From Caldilineaceae bacterium (GTDB taxonomy: Bacteria > Chloroflexota > Anaerolineae > Caldilineales > Caldilineaceae), in assembly GCA_018003515.1 (NCBI GenBank), contig JAGNDO010000046.1, positions 1 to 37,561 on the forward strand: a stretch of DNA of 37,561 nucleotides. Reading direction: 5' to 3'. The notes below the pieces were generated by a model, which saw nothing but the letters and a program-made list of their open reading frames with translations, did not search any database and was not told where the DNA came from. Below, piece by piece: positions 17,050 through 29,930 of this stretch (position 1 is its first letter; every line of letters begins with the position of its first letter). The position numbers and the translations under genes are program-made.

Positions 17050-17097
17050 GGGGGAAGTATACAATGGGCGGGGGCGAGGGGCGAATTGTGAAGGTGG

Positions 17098-17209
17098 GCG
17101 GGTGAGGGGGTGAAGGGGTGAAGGGGTGAAGGGGTGATGAACGTGGTTCAGATCTTCTCACCCGCTCACCCCCTCACCCGCTCACCCCCTCACCCCCTCA
17201 CCCCTTCAT
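17098..17209. repeat. STRR hairpin, GGGGTGA family
   Basis: Left arm of GGGGTGA(G/A) 8-mers (17098-17137), a loop containing GAACGTGGTTCAGATC (17139-17154), then right arm of CTCACCCC/GCTCACCC units (17158-17209). It lies between divergent genes. The unit is that of the array at 10931. Confidence 0.9.
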
Positions 17210-17232
17210 TTTCGCCAATCGTCCCGGTTTTG

Positions 17233-17241
17233 TGCTATCAT
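17233..17241 (+). promoter_or_regulatory. possible extended -10 promoter of the first hydrolase gene
   Basis: TGCTATCAT matches an extended -10 (TGn plus a TATAAT-like hexamer). If used, the leader to the start at 17521 would be about 270 nt. That leader has several short hairpins (near 17403-17425 and 17453-17485) but matches no riboswitch I know. Confidence 0.35.
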
Positions 17242-17520
17242 GCTTGGCTGTGTGTCCGGTTGGGGCACACGGATGTCCACGGGCGGTGCAGGGTTGAACA
17301 GCTTTCCCGATTCCCATCAGACGACTCTGGGGCATTTTTGATCGTAGGTTGATTGTGGGGAACCTCGGCCCGGTGAAGATCGTTGACAGAGGTCAGCGTT
17401 GCTGTAAAGGCGGCTTTTTGCCTTTGGGCGGGGGAGGCGGACCAAAAGGGCGACCTTTGAAAAAGTCGACCTTCTTCGCCCCACATCCCGTTTTGCTTTT
17501 TATGAAGGAGTACAAGATCC

Positions 17521-20713
<3,193 letters not shown>

Positions 20714-20715
<2 letters not shown>

Positions 20716-20809
20716 GGGATTGGGGATTGGGGAGTGGGGATTAGGGATTTGGGGGTCATGGCTCCCAATCCCAAATCCCCAATCCCAAATCCCCAATCCC
20801 TAATCCCCC
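20714..20809. repeat. STRR hairpin, GGGGATT family
   Basis: Left arm of GGGGATTG/GGGGATTA units (20714-20755), loop about TCATGGCT, right arm of CCCAATC/CCCAAATC units (20764-20809). The stem is around 40 bp with mismatches. It begins at the last codon of the upstream hydrolase, its stop being TAG 20713-20715. Confidence 0.9.
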
Positions 20810-20811
20810 AG

Positions 20812-20842
20812 TTACACCTGCCACCCCCATCTGTGATACAAT
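20812..20842 (+). promoter_or_regulatory. candidate promoter of the second hydrolase gene
   Basis: TTACAC (20812-20817) and TACAAT (20837-20842), 19 bp apart, with an upstream TG making an extended -10 (TGATACAAT). The distance to ATG 20930 is about 85 bp. It lies just after the repeat hairpin, so the gene may be transcribed independently of its neighbour. Confidence 0.45.
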
Positions 20843-20929
20843 TTCTCCGTTCTTAACCGGTGTCGCTTTCTCAGCGCCATGACCGGTATTGATCTATCCA
20901 CCACGCCCAACGCCCCAGGTGAAATACCC

Positions 20930-22987
20930 ATGATGAATCGATCTGCCCGACGCGCTCGTTTACTGCGTGTTTTTGCCATCAGCGCTGTGTTGACTTTGAC
21001 CATTGGCCTGGCGGTGAGCTGCGCCTTTGTCGCCCCGGAAGATATTCCTGCCTTGACGTCCGATGCCGCCCCCTTGGTGGCCGCTGCCGAGGACTCCGCT
21101 CCGATCGCAGAATCCGCCGTCCCGGTTGAGCCTACGGTTGCGCCCACCGCCGAACCCACCGCTGAACCCACCGCCGAACCGACCCTGACCCCGACCCTTG
21201 CCCCCACGCCCACCCTTGAGCCGACCCCGGAACCCACCCCGGAACCCACCGTCGAACCGACTGCCGTGGCCGTGGCCCTGGTTCAGCCCTCGGTGATGAA
21301 TGCACGCCAGGGACCGGGAACCGACTTCCCCGTGGTGGACAAGGTGGCGGGCGGCAGCCAAGGCACTGTCCTGGCCAGTGGAGAAAACGACTGGTATTGG
21401 GTTCAATTTGAGACCATCGCCGAGCCGGTGTGGGTCTCTGGCACTTTTGTTGAATTGACAGGCAACACGGCCGGCATTCTGCCTTTGGGCCAGACAGACC
21501 TGGTCACCTTGTCGGTTACGACCACCCAGCCGGTGACGGCTACCCTGGCCCTGGCACTCCCCACCCCCACCGTCACCCCCGCTGCTACCCCCGCCGCCAC
21601 CCCCTCAGTCCCCGTGGCCGTAATCTCCGCCCGGGTGATGAACGTGCGCAGCGGTCCCAGCACGGCCTATGCCATTGTGACCACGGCCAAGGCGGGCGAT
21701 GTGGCCGAAATCCTGGGCAGTAGCCCGGACGGCCAGTGGTATCAGGTCAAGCTGGACGGCCAGGATGAACCGGTCTGGCTCTCCGCCGGGCTGACCACCC
21801 CCGCCGGCCCCCTGGACCAGATCGCCCAGATCCCGCAAGATCAACTGCCGCCGCTCCCCACCCCGGCCCCGGCTCCCGTCGTCTCGGCCCCGGCGGTGTC
21901 GGCCTCAAGCTCTTCCTTGGTTTCTGCCCCGGCCCCCACGGGCGGCGGCAGCTTTGGCTATGGACTTCAAGCCCACATGATCCACACGGGCCAGGAAGGG
22001 CTGGCTATGGACAAGACCAAAGAGATCGGCTTTACCTGGATGAAGCAGCAGATCGAATGGCGCATCTTCGAGTCCAGCCCCGGTCAATATGGCTTTGGCG
22101 ACATCGGCCCCATTGTCGGCGCGGCCAATCTGCGGGGCATCAACCTGCTTTTCAGCGTGGTCAACGCCCCTGGTTGGGCGCGGGAACCGGGTTTTGACGC
22201 CAATGTGGGCGGCCCGCCCCAGGATCCCCAAACCTATGCCAACTTTGTGGGGCGCTTGGCCGGGGAGTATTGTGGCTCCTCCCTCAAGGCCATCGAGGTG
22301 TGGAACGAGCAGAATCTGCACTATGAATGGGGCAACAAGGCCCTCAGCCCGGCGGATTATATGAATCTGCTGCGCCCGGCCTACGCCGCCATCAAGAACG
22401 CCTGCCCCTCCATGCTGGTGATCAGCGGCGCGCTGACCCCAGCCGGCAGCAACGGCAACCTGGCTATGGACGACATGCAATACTTGGAAGGCATGTTCCA
22501 AAATGGCGTGGCCAACTATGCCGACGGCATCGGCGCCCACCCCAGCGGCTACAATGTCCCCGCCAGCGTGGGTTGGCAAGACGCCTGTGGGGTGATCCAG
22601 CGGACCGGCAACAGCTTCAACGGGGCCTGCGATTCGCCCCATCACTCCTGGAGCTTCCGCAGCACCTTGGAGGGCTACCGCAACATCGCCGTCAAATATG
22701 GGGCGGCCAACAAACGCATCTGGCCCACGGAATTTGGCTGGGCGGCCGGCGGTGCCTTCCACCCGGCCTATGCCTATGCCAATGACAATTCCTTCGAAGA
22801 GCAGGCCGCCTGGACCGTGGAAGCGTATCAGATGATGCGCAACTGGGGCTGGGTGGGACCGGCCTTTTTGTGGAATCTCAACTTCCGCGTGGTGGCCGAC
22901 GGCACAGAAAAGGCCCAATGGGGCATCGTGCGGAACGATTGGGGACCGCTGCCCGTTTATGAGGCGTTGCGGGGGATGGGGAAGTAG
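20930..22987 (+). CDS. lipoprotein with two SH3b domains and a clan GH-A hydrolase domain
   Basis: A 685-residue secreted lipoprotein. The signal peptide ([21 protein letters not shown]) ends in a plausible lipobox Cys. A Pro/Thr/Glu linker of [11 protein letters not shown] type follows, then SH3b-1 (about 121-178, [15 protein letters not shown]), a second linker, SH3b-2 (about 231-290, [14 protein letters not shown]) and the GH-A barrel (about 342-685). Acid/base E460 lies in VWNEQN and nucleophile E601 in WPTEFGW. By eye about three quarters or more of the catalytic domain matches the gene at 17521. It probably cleaves a cell-surface or environmental polysaccharide while bound to the envelope. 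ATG 20930 has AGGTGA eight bases upstream; an in-frame ATG at 20879 has none. The Thr residues of the linkers may be glycosylated (inference). Confidence 0.9.
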   Translation: MMNRSARRARLLRVFAISAVLTLTIGLAVSCAFVAPEDIPALTSDAAPLVAAAEDSAPIAESAVPVEPTVAPTAEPTAEPTAEPTLTPTLAPTPTLEPTPEPTPEPTVEPTAVAVALVQPSVMNARQGPGTDFPVVDKVAGGSQGTVLASGENDWYWVQFETIAEPVWVSGTFVELTGNTAGILPLGQTDLVTLSVTTTQPVTATLALALPTPTVTPAATPAATPSVPVAVISARVMNVRSGPSTAYAIVTTAKAGDVAEILGSSPDGQWYQVKLDGQDEPVWLSAGLTTPAGPLDQIAQIPQDQLPPLPTPAPAPVVSAPAVSASSSSLVSAPAPTGGGSFGYGLQAHMIHTGQEGLAMDKTKEIGFTWMKQQIEWRIFESSPGQYGFGDIGPIVGAANLRGINLLFSVVNAPGWAREPGFDANVGGPPQDPQTYANFVGRLAGEYCGSSLKAIEVWNEQNLHYEWGNKALSPADYMNLLRPAYAAIKNACPSMLVISGALTPAGSNGNLAMDDMQYLEGMFQNGVANYADGIGAHPSGYNVPASVGWQDACGVIQRTGNSFNGACDSPHHSWSFRSTLEGYRNIAVKYGAANKRIWPTEFGWAAGGAFHPAYAYANDNSFEEQAAWTVEAYQMMRNWGWVGPAFLWNLNFRVVADGTEKAQWGIVRNDWGPLPVYEALRGMGK

Positions 22988-23040
22988 GAGATTGTAGATT
23001 TTAGATTGACTGAGCGAGAGAGTGGGCGATTGGGGAGATG
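22984..23040. repeat. degenerate GATTG-type repeat
   Basis: The gap after the second hydrolase has loose copies of AGATTG/GATTGGG (AGATTGTAGATTTTAGATTG, then GGCGATTGGGGAGATGG). It resembles a decayed single arm of the arrays at 12852 and 20714. Confidence 0.45.
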
Positions 23041-23077
23041 GATCGTCTTTTTTAGAAATTGAGAAGGGGAGCGGTTT

Positions 23078-24766
<1,689 letters not shown>

Positions 24767-24769
24767 TAG

Positions 24770-24914
24770 AAGGCAAAAGGCAAAAGGCAAAAGGCAAAAG
24801 TGAGCGTGGTTGACGAGATTTGTGGACTTCGTGGGCGATACTGCCCACCCACAACGCCAAAACGATCTCAACCACGTTCAACTTTTGCCTTTTGCCTTTT
24901 GCCTTTTGCCTTTA
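24770..24914. repeat. STRR hairpin, GGCAAAA family, copy 2
   Basis: Four GGCAAAA units (24770-24799) and about four complementary TTTTGCC units (24883-24913) enclose a further inverted segment (CGTGGTTGACGAGAT near 24805 and GATCTCAACCACG near 24865). The right part, read on the minus strand, contains GAACGTGGTTGAGATC, 15 of 16 bases identical to the loop at 17139-17154. It separates convergent genes. Confidence 0.9.
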
Positions 24915-25142
24915 TCTTGTCCCAGTCATGCCCTGGAAGATCTGGATCGCCCCCTCGGCCACGGTGGAGGCCAGATCGACCCAGTCTCCCTCGGCCACGG
25001 AGAAGCTGATTTGGTCCAAACTGGCGGCATCCAGAGACCAGTTGGCCCGGCCATAAACCGCCCCCACCAGCCCGGCCAGGATCACCAGGATGAAGAAAAT
25101 TCGGATCAGATAACGTTGGTACTGTTGCAGATTGATGACCAT
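24912..25142 (-). CDS. small single-pass membrane protein
   Basis: A 76-residue protein with a short polar N-terminus (MVINLQQYQRYLIR), one membrane helix (about 14-33, IFFILVILAGLVGAVYG) and an acidic extracellular tail (LDQISFSVAEGDWVDLAST). I recognise no family. It is probably a real gene: composition looks protein-like and it fills its gap, ending inside the repeat hairpin. There is no clear Shine-Dalgarno sequence before ATG 25142. It is transcribed divergently from tRNA-Val. Confidence 0.5.
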   Translation of the reverse strand: MVINLQQYQRYLIRIFFILVILAGLVGAVYGRANWSLDAASLDQISFSVAEGDWVDLASTVAEGAIQIFQGMTGTR

Positions 25143-25201
25143 GAATCACGAGTCCATTGACTTTGCGGCGCACAATTGGCCACATCTAAAATCGGCGAAA
25201 C

Positions 25202-25239
25202 TTGACCTGACAGAAGGATATGATATACTTCCTTCTGTC
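25202..25239 (+). promoter_or_regulatory. tRNA-Val promoter with surrounding inverted repeat
   Basis: TTGACC (25202-25207) and TATACT (25224-25229), 16-bp spacing, 24 bp upstream of the tRNA. A perfect 10-bp inverted repeat (GACAGAAGGA 25209-25218 and its complement 25230-25239) flanks the -10 element, an operator-like layout unusual for a tRNA gene. Confidence 0.7.
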
Positions 25240-25253
25240 GAACACAAAATCCA

Positions 25254-25327
<74 letters not shown>

Positions 25328-25347
25328 CCTGAATAGAGAAGACAGAG

Positions 25348-25377
25348 ACGGCGCATCCATTGGATGCGCCGTTTTTG
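25348..25377 (+). terminator. rho-independent terminator of tRNA-Val
   Basis: 11-bp perfect stem (25348-25358 and 25362-25372), 3-nt loop ATT, followed by TTTTT. It lies 20 bp after the tRNA. Confidence 0.93.
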
Positions 25378-25439
25378 TTGTGGTTGGGGACTGTGGTGAG
25401 TCTCCGTACGGGCTTTCTGAGTGCCTACGCAGAATCGGA

Positions 25440-25457
25440 GACCTCACGGATGTGAAC
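25440..25457 (-). other. inverted 18-nt copy of the tRNA-Val anticodon arm
   Basis: 25440-25457 is the exact reverse complement of 25285-25302 (anticodon arm and variable region of the tRNA). It lies in the 120-bp stretch between the terminator and the repeat before the protease gene. That stretch holds a further near-palindrome (TGAGTCTCCG near 25398 against CGGAGACCTCA near 25436) and no gene. Confidence 0.8.
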
Positions 25458-25466
25458 AGAATGGTG

Positions 25467-25503
25467 TATTGTCAATTGTGCATTGTCAATTGTGCATTGT
25501 TAA
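25467..25503. repeat. 14-bp tandem repeat at the protease 3' end
   Basis: Two and a half copies of ATTGTCAATTGTGC. The end of the array supplies the TAA stop of the minus-strand protease gene (25500-25502). Confidence 0.85.
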
Positions 25504-27050
25504 CTAAGCGGAATCGGGCTTAACGTGGCCTGTTCCGGGGCGTTGGCGCTGATGCGCAGGGCGCTTTCCACGGCCAGATCCTGGTAGCCCCGGGCCACGA
25601 TGATCAGGCTGTAGGCCTGGCCCTTGGGCAACTGCTTGGGGAAGGTGAAACTGCCGTGAGCGTCGGAGCGGGCGTAGGTGTAGGCCATGCTCTGGTCCTG
25701 CTTGCGCACAAAGTCCTGGGCCTTCACCCCTGGCTTGAGGGCGATGATCAGGGCGTCGCCGATGCCCCGGCCTGATTTCTGATCCACCACGGAGCCACTG
25801 ATCTCCGTGTCCGAGTCGTCCACCCGGCGACCGACCACCACTTCGCCCTCGGCCACCACCTGGTTGCGCACGGAGAGTATCACCCGATAGGTGGCGTCCG
25901 GCACCCCGGCGTTGTTGCTGATGAAGATCACCTTGCGCCCCCGGGGACCGTCGCTCCACTTCTCTTCTTTCGAGACGATGATCTGGCCATTGGCCGCCCA
26001 CACCTGGCTCCACGCCGTGCCGTTGCGCATGCCCTCGTAGTCAAAGCTGGCGAAGATCTGCTTGCCGCCGCTGGGCAGGATGGCCGCGGGGGCAATGGGT
26101 CGCCCATCCTTGGTCACCTGGCCGCTGAAGGTGAAGTTTTTGAAAATAACAGCGTTGCTGGCCGCGGGCTTGACCGGGGTCACAGGGGCCGGGGCCGGGG
26201 CTGGGGCAGAGGCCGGTGCTGTGCGGCTGCTTGAAGATTGACTGCTGGATGATCGGCTGCTGGCAGTGGGGGCGCTCATCCCAGCCTTGGTCAACAGGGG
26301 TTTGGCCAGGTTGACCGGGCGCAGCCCGTTGATAAAGCCGCCGATGGCCATAGGCGTGTCCCGCTCGTCGATGCGGCCATCCCGGTTGGTGTCCACCACG
26401 GGGCGGGCATCCACGGGCGTCACCCCGGCCCCGGCCGCGGCTTGGGTGGGGATGCCCATGAGCTTGCCCTCCCGGTTGACCGCGGTGCCGCCGCTGTTGC
26501 CTCCGGCGATGGTGGCGTCGGTCTTGATCCAGGCCCGGCGATCCGAAATGCCCTTTTCGTGGCTGAAGCCGGAGACGCTGCCGCTGGTAAAGGTGACGGT
26601 CTCGCCGCCGATGCCCGGATAGCCAAAGATCGAAATCGTGTCCCCCAACTCCAGATCGTCCGAGTCACCGATGGGGACAAAGGGCAATTTCAGGCTTTTG
26701 GCGGCCCGCCCGTTCAACTCCGTGGTGATGCGCAGGACGGCAATATCCAACTCCGGCACCTGTACCAAAATTTCGGCAAAATAGGTGATGGCCGGGGGTT
26801 CGTCGCTGCTCTGGGTGATGGCGATAGCCAACCCATCGGCATCGGGGGAGGACATGCCCATGGCCCGGGGGTTGGCCACGTGGCAATTGGTCAAAATAAT
26901 CCCGCTAGGATGCACGATGGTGCCGGACCCGGTCCACAGAGAGGACATATTGCCCAAGAGTCCCTTCTTCAGGGCCACAATTTGGACCACAGATTGCATG
27001 ACATTGGCGATCACATCCCGTTCGGGCAGTTCGCGTCCTTGGCTGGCCAT
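25500..27050 (-). CDS. trypsin-like serine protease with EF-hand-like loop and C-terminal beta domain
   Basis: A 516-residue S1-type protease. The catalytic triad is visible as H57 in LTNCHV, D102 in ELDIAVL and S186 in GGNSGG, the layout of trypsin/DegP-like enzymes. After the protease domain comes DTNRDGRIDERD (220-231), a calcium-binding EF-hand or dockerin-like loop, then a Ser/Ala/Pro linker. A beta-rich region follows, and finally a carboxypeptidase-regulatory-like domain (about 420-500, ISGSVVDQKSGRGIGDALI, ending near VARGY). No PDZ domain and no signal peptide are seen, although the domains are typical of secreted proteins. ATG 27050 has GGAG eight bases upstream; a longer frame to 27134 runs into the palindromic element and lacks a ribosome-binding site. 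The substrate is unknown. Confidence 0.88.
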   Translation of the reverse strand: MASQGRELPERDVIANVMQSVVQIVALKKGLLGNMSSLWTGSGTIVHPSGIILTNCHVANPRAMGMSSPDADGLAIAITQSSDEPPAITYFAEILVQVPELDIAVLRITTELNGRAAKSLKLPFVPIGDSDDLELGDTISIFGYPGIGGETVTFTSGSVSGFSHEKGISDRRAWIKTDATIAGGNSGGTAVNREGKLMGIPTQAAAGAGVTPVDARPVVDTNRDGRIDERDTPMAIGGFINGLRPVNLAKPLLTKAGMSAPTASSRSSSSQSSSSRTAPASAPAPAPAPVTPVKPAASNAVIFKNFTFSGQVTKDGRPIAPAAILPSGGKQIFASFDYEGMRNGTAWSQVWAANGQIIVSKEEKWSDGPRGRKVIFISNNAGVPDATYRVILSVRNQVVAEGEVVVGRRVDDSDTEISGSVVDQKSGRGIGDALIIALKPGVKAQDFVRKQDQSMAYTYARSDAHGSFTFPKQLPKGQAYSLIIVARGYQDLAVESALRISANAPEQATLSPIPLS

Positions 27051-27107
27051 AGATTTATCTCCGTTTTCTGGACGTTCGGTGAAATTGGACAGTAAAGCAA
27101 GATGAAG

Positions 27108-27201
27108 GTAAGCGTTCCCCCCCTCGGCCCCCAATCCTGGGGGAGGTGGTGGACAGTTCCCCCAAAGTTGGGGGGTCAGGGGGGCGGGGGTGAACGCTTA
27201 C
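27108..27201. repeat. GC-rich palindromic element, copy 2, with terminal inverted repeats
   Basis: 94 bp bounded by perfect 10-bp terminal inverted repeats, GTAAGCGTTC (27108-27117) and GAACGCTTAC (27192-27201). The inside contains C-tract/G-tract hairpins and the block CAGTTCCCCCAAAGTTGGGG. It is the inverse of the element at 8341. No protein is encoded, and the gap 27051-27264 holds nothing else I can identify. Confidence 0.85.
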
Positions 27202-27264
27202 GATTGAAGACACTTGTCTGTTGTGGAGGACATGCTGAGTTAACCCCGGATTGTTTTGCTAAAG

Positions 27265-27417
27265 TCAGGCGTCGTCCTCGTTACCGGCCAAGAGCGCGTT
27301 GACCTGTTCAACCGTCCCCTGCTCAAAGCCCTCGCGGCGGAATGCCTCGCGTTCTTTTTCCAATGCAGTGAGTAACATTTCCCTTGCCTCCTCGTCTGCA
27401 TACTCTTTTGGGGCCAT
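27265..27417 (-). CDS. short ORF, possibly a gene remnant
   Basis: About 50 residues (MAPKEYADEEAREML... to ...LAGNEDDA), charged and helical, with REAFRREGFEQGTVEQ. Similar E/G/Q-rich tails occur at the C-termini of Rpn/PD-(D/E)XK transposase-type nucleases, so this may be a remnant of one; that is a guess. ATG 27417 has AGGA four bases upstream; a GTG at 27453 is the alternative start. It lies between the palindromic element and the reductase gene. Confidence 0.35.
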   Translation of the reverse strand: MAPKEYADEEAREMLLTALEKEREAFRREGFEQGTVEQVNALLAGNEDDA

Positions 27418-27475
27418 CCGGTCCTGTTCCCGCAACTGGCGGAACCAGTTCACGAACAGGGAATGCGTTCAACTC

Positions 27476-28582
27476 TCACTCAAACAGCTTGAAGAACCGA
27501 TCCTGGTCCACGGAGGGCAGGTTGACCAGAGCCAGGTTTTCGGCTACGTGGGTTGGGGTACTCATGCTCACCAGGGCGGTGGTGAGGCCGGGTGTGCTGC
27601 GGGCAAAGTGGAGCGCGGCCTGGGCCGGTGTGGCCCGTGTCCCCATCAGCCGGGTCACTTGGGCCGCCCAACGCCGCCCATTCCCCTCGGGGATCTCTTC
27701 GCCCAGCAGCCCTTGGGCCAACCCGCCGCAGGTGATGGAGACCATCCCCAACTGGACCGCGGCGGCCAACAGGGACATGCGTATGCGGTCCACCTGTTTG
27801 TTGCCCTGACGTTTGACCAGTTGATTGGCCTGCACAAACGCCCCGGCCATGCCCAAATGATAGGGAAATTGTAGAAAGCGGAAGTGATGGTTGGCCCCGG
27901 CCACGGCTTCGGCCACTTGGACCATTTTGTACAGGGGGAGATGCGCAGGATCTCCTGTGTCGGTGAGCAGACCGTGGCTACATGCTGCGCCATAAAAGCG
28001 GATGCGCCCGGCCCTCACTTCTTCCTCCAGCGTCTCGAAGACGCTCCGCAGACGTTGCATAAACTCGCCAGGGGTGAGGGTGTATAGTTGGATCTCTGGC
28101 TCTTGCACAAAATAAATATCGATGCAGTCCAGCCCCATCCTGTGCAGACTGGCCCGGATCTGCCCGGTGAGAAAGGCGGCATCCAAGGAATGGGTACCGT
28201 TCACGGCATCCGGCGGACGGCTTTCCGTGGGCCACTCATAGGGCACATATCCACCCTTGGTGCAGACGATCACCTCGTCCCGCTGGATGATGCCCTGCTC
28301 AATGGCCTGGACCAAGGCGTCACCCACATCCTGCTCCGAACGCAGATGGCGATAGTTGGGGGCCGTGTCGATGACGTTGCACCCGGCCCCCAGAGCAGCG
28401 ACCATGCTGGTCACATAGCCCTGGCTGACCGACTCTGTGGGGGCACCCAAATAACCGCCCAAGCCAAGACTGCTCATCCACAGACCGTAGCGCTGGCGGA
28501 AATGGTCCGATGCGGCGTGGGGGAAGCGTTGGGCGTAGCGTCGGGTGCCGTCAGCGGTGGCAAAGCCGGAGATTCTGGGCAT
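27476..28582 (-). CDS. aldo/keto reductase family protein with altered catalytic His
   Basis: A 368-residue aldo/keto reductase-type barrel. Three of the four catalytic residues are present: D72 and Y77 in VIDTAPNYR and K109 in VCTKGGY. The fourth, normally His in a DLYLxH strand, is Gln (Q160 in DIYFVQEPE). Most members use NADPH to reduce carbonyls; the His to Gln change may alter substrate or pH dependence. The C-terminal segment (STPTHVAENLAL) fits the NADP-binding end of the family. ATG 28582 is chosen for AGGGGA four bases upstream; ATG 28603 would overlap the flavin reductase stop. It is co-directional with the flavin reductase at a spacing of 7 bp, so both are probably one transcript. 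Confidence 0.88.
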   Translation of the reverse strand: MPRISGFATADGTRRYAQRFPHAASDHFRQRYGLWMSSLGLGGYLGAPTESVSQGYVTSMVAALGAGCNVIDTAPNYRHLRSEQDVGDALVQAIEQGIIQRDEVIVCTKGGYVPYEWPTESRPPDAVNGTHSLDAAFLTGQIRASLHRMGLDCIDIYFVQEPEIQLYTLTPGEFMQRLRSVFETLEEEVRAGRIRFYGAACSHGLLTDTGDPAHLPLYKMVQVAEAVAGANHHFRFLQFPYHLGMAGAFVQANQLVKRQGNKQVDRIRMSLLAAAVQLGMVSITCGGLAQGLLGEEIPEGNGRRWAAQVTRLMGTRATPAQAALHFARSTPGLTTALVSMSTPTHVAENLALVNLPSVDQDRFFKLFE

Positions 28583-28589
28583 GTTTCCC

Positions 28590-29201
28590 CTATCCATTGT
28601 CATCCGCTGCCTTGTCTACCTGTTCCTGGGTCAACTTGCGCAACAGGGGGGAGAGCCAATCTGTGCCCCGGATCATCTGCTCGCCCAGTTTATAGATCCC
28701 CCTGGGATTGTAGATCAGCGGTTTGGGATTGCGGCCCAGATCCACCAACTGTTCGTCCACATGCACGGCCAGGATCTCGCCCACCAACAGACTGGTCATG
28801 TCAAACTGCAATTCCTCTACCAAACGGCACTCAGCGGCCACATAGCAGTTGCTCACCAGGGGGGCCTTCACCTGGGTGGCCGGTTCGGTCTCCAGCCGGG
28901 TGAGGTCGAACTTGTCCATGCTGCTGCCGGAGATGGTGCCGCACTGCACCAAGACCCGCTGCATCCCCTCCCCTGCGCTATGCACCACAAATTCTCCGCT
29001 GGCCTTGATCAGTTCATAGGTGAAGTTTTCCCGCAACATACCCACGGCAATGCGGAAGGGATAGGTGGGCAGCAGCATCACCGATGTGTTGGTGGAGACC
29101 GTGCGCCGCTCTTCGTGGGCCGCGGTGATCAGGGTGGCCGTGGTGCTGAACTGCATCAATTTGACGATCTGGGTGTTGTCGGTCAGTGTGCGGAAGGGCA
29201 T
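28590..29201 (-). CDS. flavin reductase family (FMN-binding split barrel) protein
   Basis: A 203-residue protein of the flavin reductase-like split-barrel family. The N-terminal strands (ATLITAAHEERRTVSTNTSVMLLPTYP, about residues 22-50) match the family's flavin-binding S/T-N-T-S segment, and VGMLRENFTYELIKASGEFVVH matches the next conserved block. Family members reduce free FMN or carry bound FMN in small oxidoreductases. VGEILAVHVDEQLVD is the usual C-terminal strand pair. ATG 29201 has GGAGAG about six bases upstream. It heads a two-gene unit with the aldo/keto reductase, below a perfect 23-bp palindrome. Confidence 0.88.
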   Translation of the reverse strand: MPFRTLTDNTQIVKLMQFSTTATLITAAHEERRTVSTNTSVMLLPTYPFRIAVGMLRENFTYELIKASGEFVVHSAGEGMQRVLVQCGTISGSSMDKFDLTRLETEPATQVKAPLVSNCYVAAECRLVEELQFDMTSLLVGEILAVHVDEQLVDLGRNPKPLIYNPRGIYKLGEQMIRGTDWLSPLLRKLTQEQVDKAADDNG

Positions 29202-29224
29202 AGGATTCTCTCCAAAGTGGCAAA

Positions 29225-29247
29225 TAACCGGTAATCATTACCGGTTA
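29225..29247. promoter_or_regulatory. 23-bp operator-like palindrome upstream of flavin reductase
   Basis: Perfect 11-bp arms (TAACCGGTAAT 29225-29235 and its complement 29237-29247) around a single C. Each arm contains ACCGGT. It overlaps the stop codon of the upstream membrane protein gene and lies 24 bp before the flavin reductase start. Size and symmetry suit a TetR- or MarR-type dimer; no such regulator gene is in the window. Confidence 0.65.
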
Positions 29248-29895
29248 ACGGCGTTTTGTGGATGGTTGTTTGCTATCAACTACGGGTGGCAATGGGGCCA
29301 TGCCCATCTCTTGCAGGAGATAGGCCATGCCAAAGTTGCCGATCAGGGCGATCATGGCTGGGGTGGTCAACACCAGGAAGATGGGAATAACGACGCTGAT
29401 GGTGAGCAAGATCAGCTGCAACAGCAGCAAGAGCAGGCTGAAAAGTGGGCGGCGAAAGGAGAGGATCAGGGCATTGCGCACCACCAACAGGGGCTGTCGA
29501 TCATCTTGCTGCCAGAAGAGGGGAAAAAGAAATTGCCCCATAAAGAGCAGGATCAGCAGCACCCACGCCCAAACCACCGCGGCGACCAGTGACCAGCCGG
29601 GCCGGTTCAAATAGAAGAAAATGTTGACCACCACCCCGATCAACGCCAACAGGTTGCCGCCAAAGAGCAGCCACCCCGGCCAAATATGCTGGCGCATGGT
29701 CTTGAAAAAATCGCTGGTATCGACCCGTTTATAGTTGGCGGATCGATTGGCCACCCGTTGCAGGGCCAAGGTAGCCGGACCCGCCGGCAAGACCAAAACC
29801 AGACTCAGCCACCACAGCAGACTCAACCACACATAGGCGAACAGATCATCATAGAGCGCCCGCAAAGCCCGCCCCACGGCTACAAATGCATTCAT
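29245..29895 (-). CDS. YesL/DUF624-like integral membrane protein
   Basis: A 216-residue membrane protein with about five or six helices: LFAYVWLSLLWWLSLVLVLPAG, WLLFGGNLLALIGVVVNIFF, LVAAVVWAWVLLILLFMGQF, and the C-terminal LFSLLLLLLQLILLTISV and IFLVLTTPAMIALIGNFGM. The size, the first-helix pattern ending PAGPATLAL and the RNALILSFRRP loop resemble the YesL (DUF624) family, often found near carbohydrate uptake genes; function is not established. ATG 29895 is chosen because the frame upstream translates the GC-rich palindrome. The ribosome-binding site is weak (AGAGAG/CAGGT). It is followed closely by the flavin reductase operon. Confidence 0.65.
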   Translation of the reverse strand: MNAFVAVGRALRALYDDLFAYVWLSLLWWLSLVLVLPAGPATLALQRVANRSANYKRVDTSDFFKTMRQHIWPGWLLFGGNLLALIGVVVNIFFYLNRPGWSLVAAVVWAWVLLILLFMGQFLFPLFWQQDDRQPLLVVRNALILSFRRPLFSLLLLLLQLILLTISVVIPIFLVLTTPAMIALIGNFGMAYLLQEMGMAPLPPVVDSKQPSTKRR

Positions 29896-29930
29896 CCAGG
29901 TACCTGCTCTCTTTTTGCGAACTGTGCCTG

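Noticed and set aside
17401-17500. Cyclic di-GMP or other known riboswitch in the hydrolase leader
   Set aside because: Short stems are present but the conserved core sequences of riboswitches I know are not.
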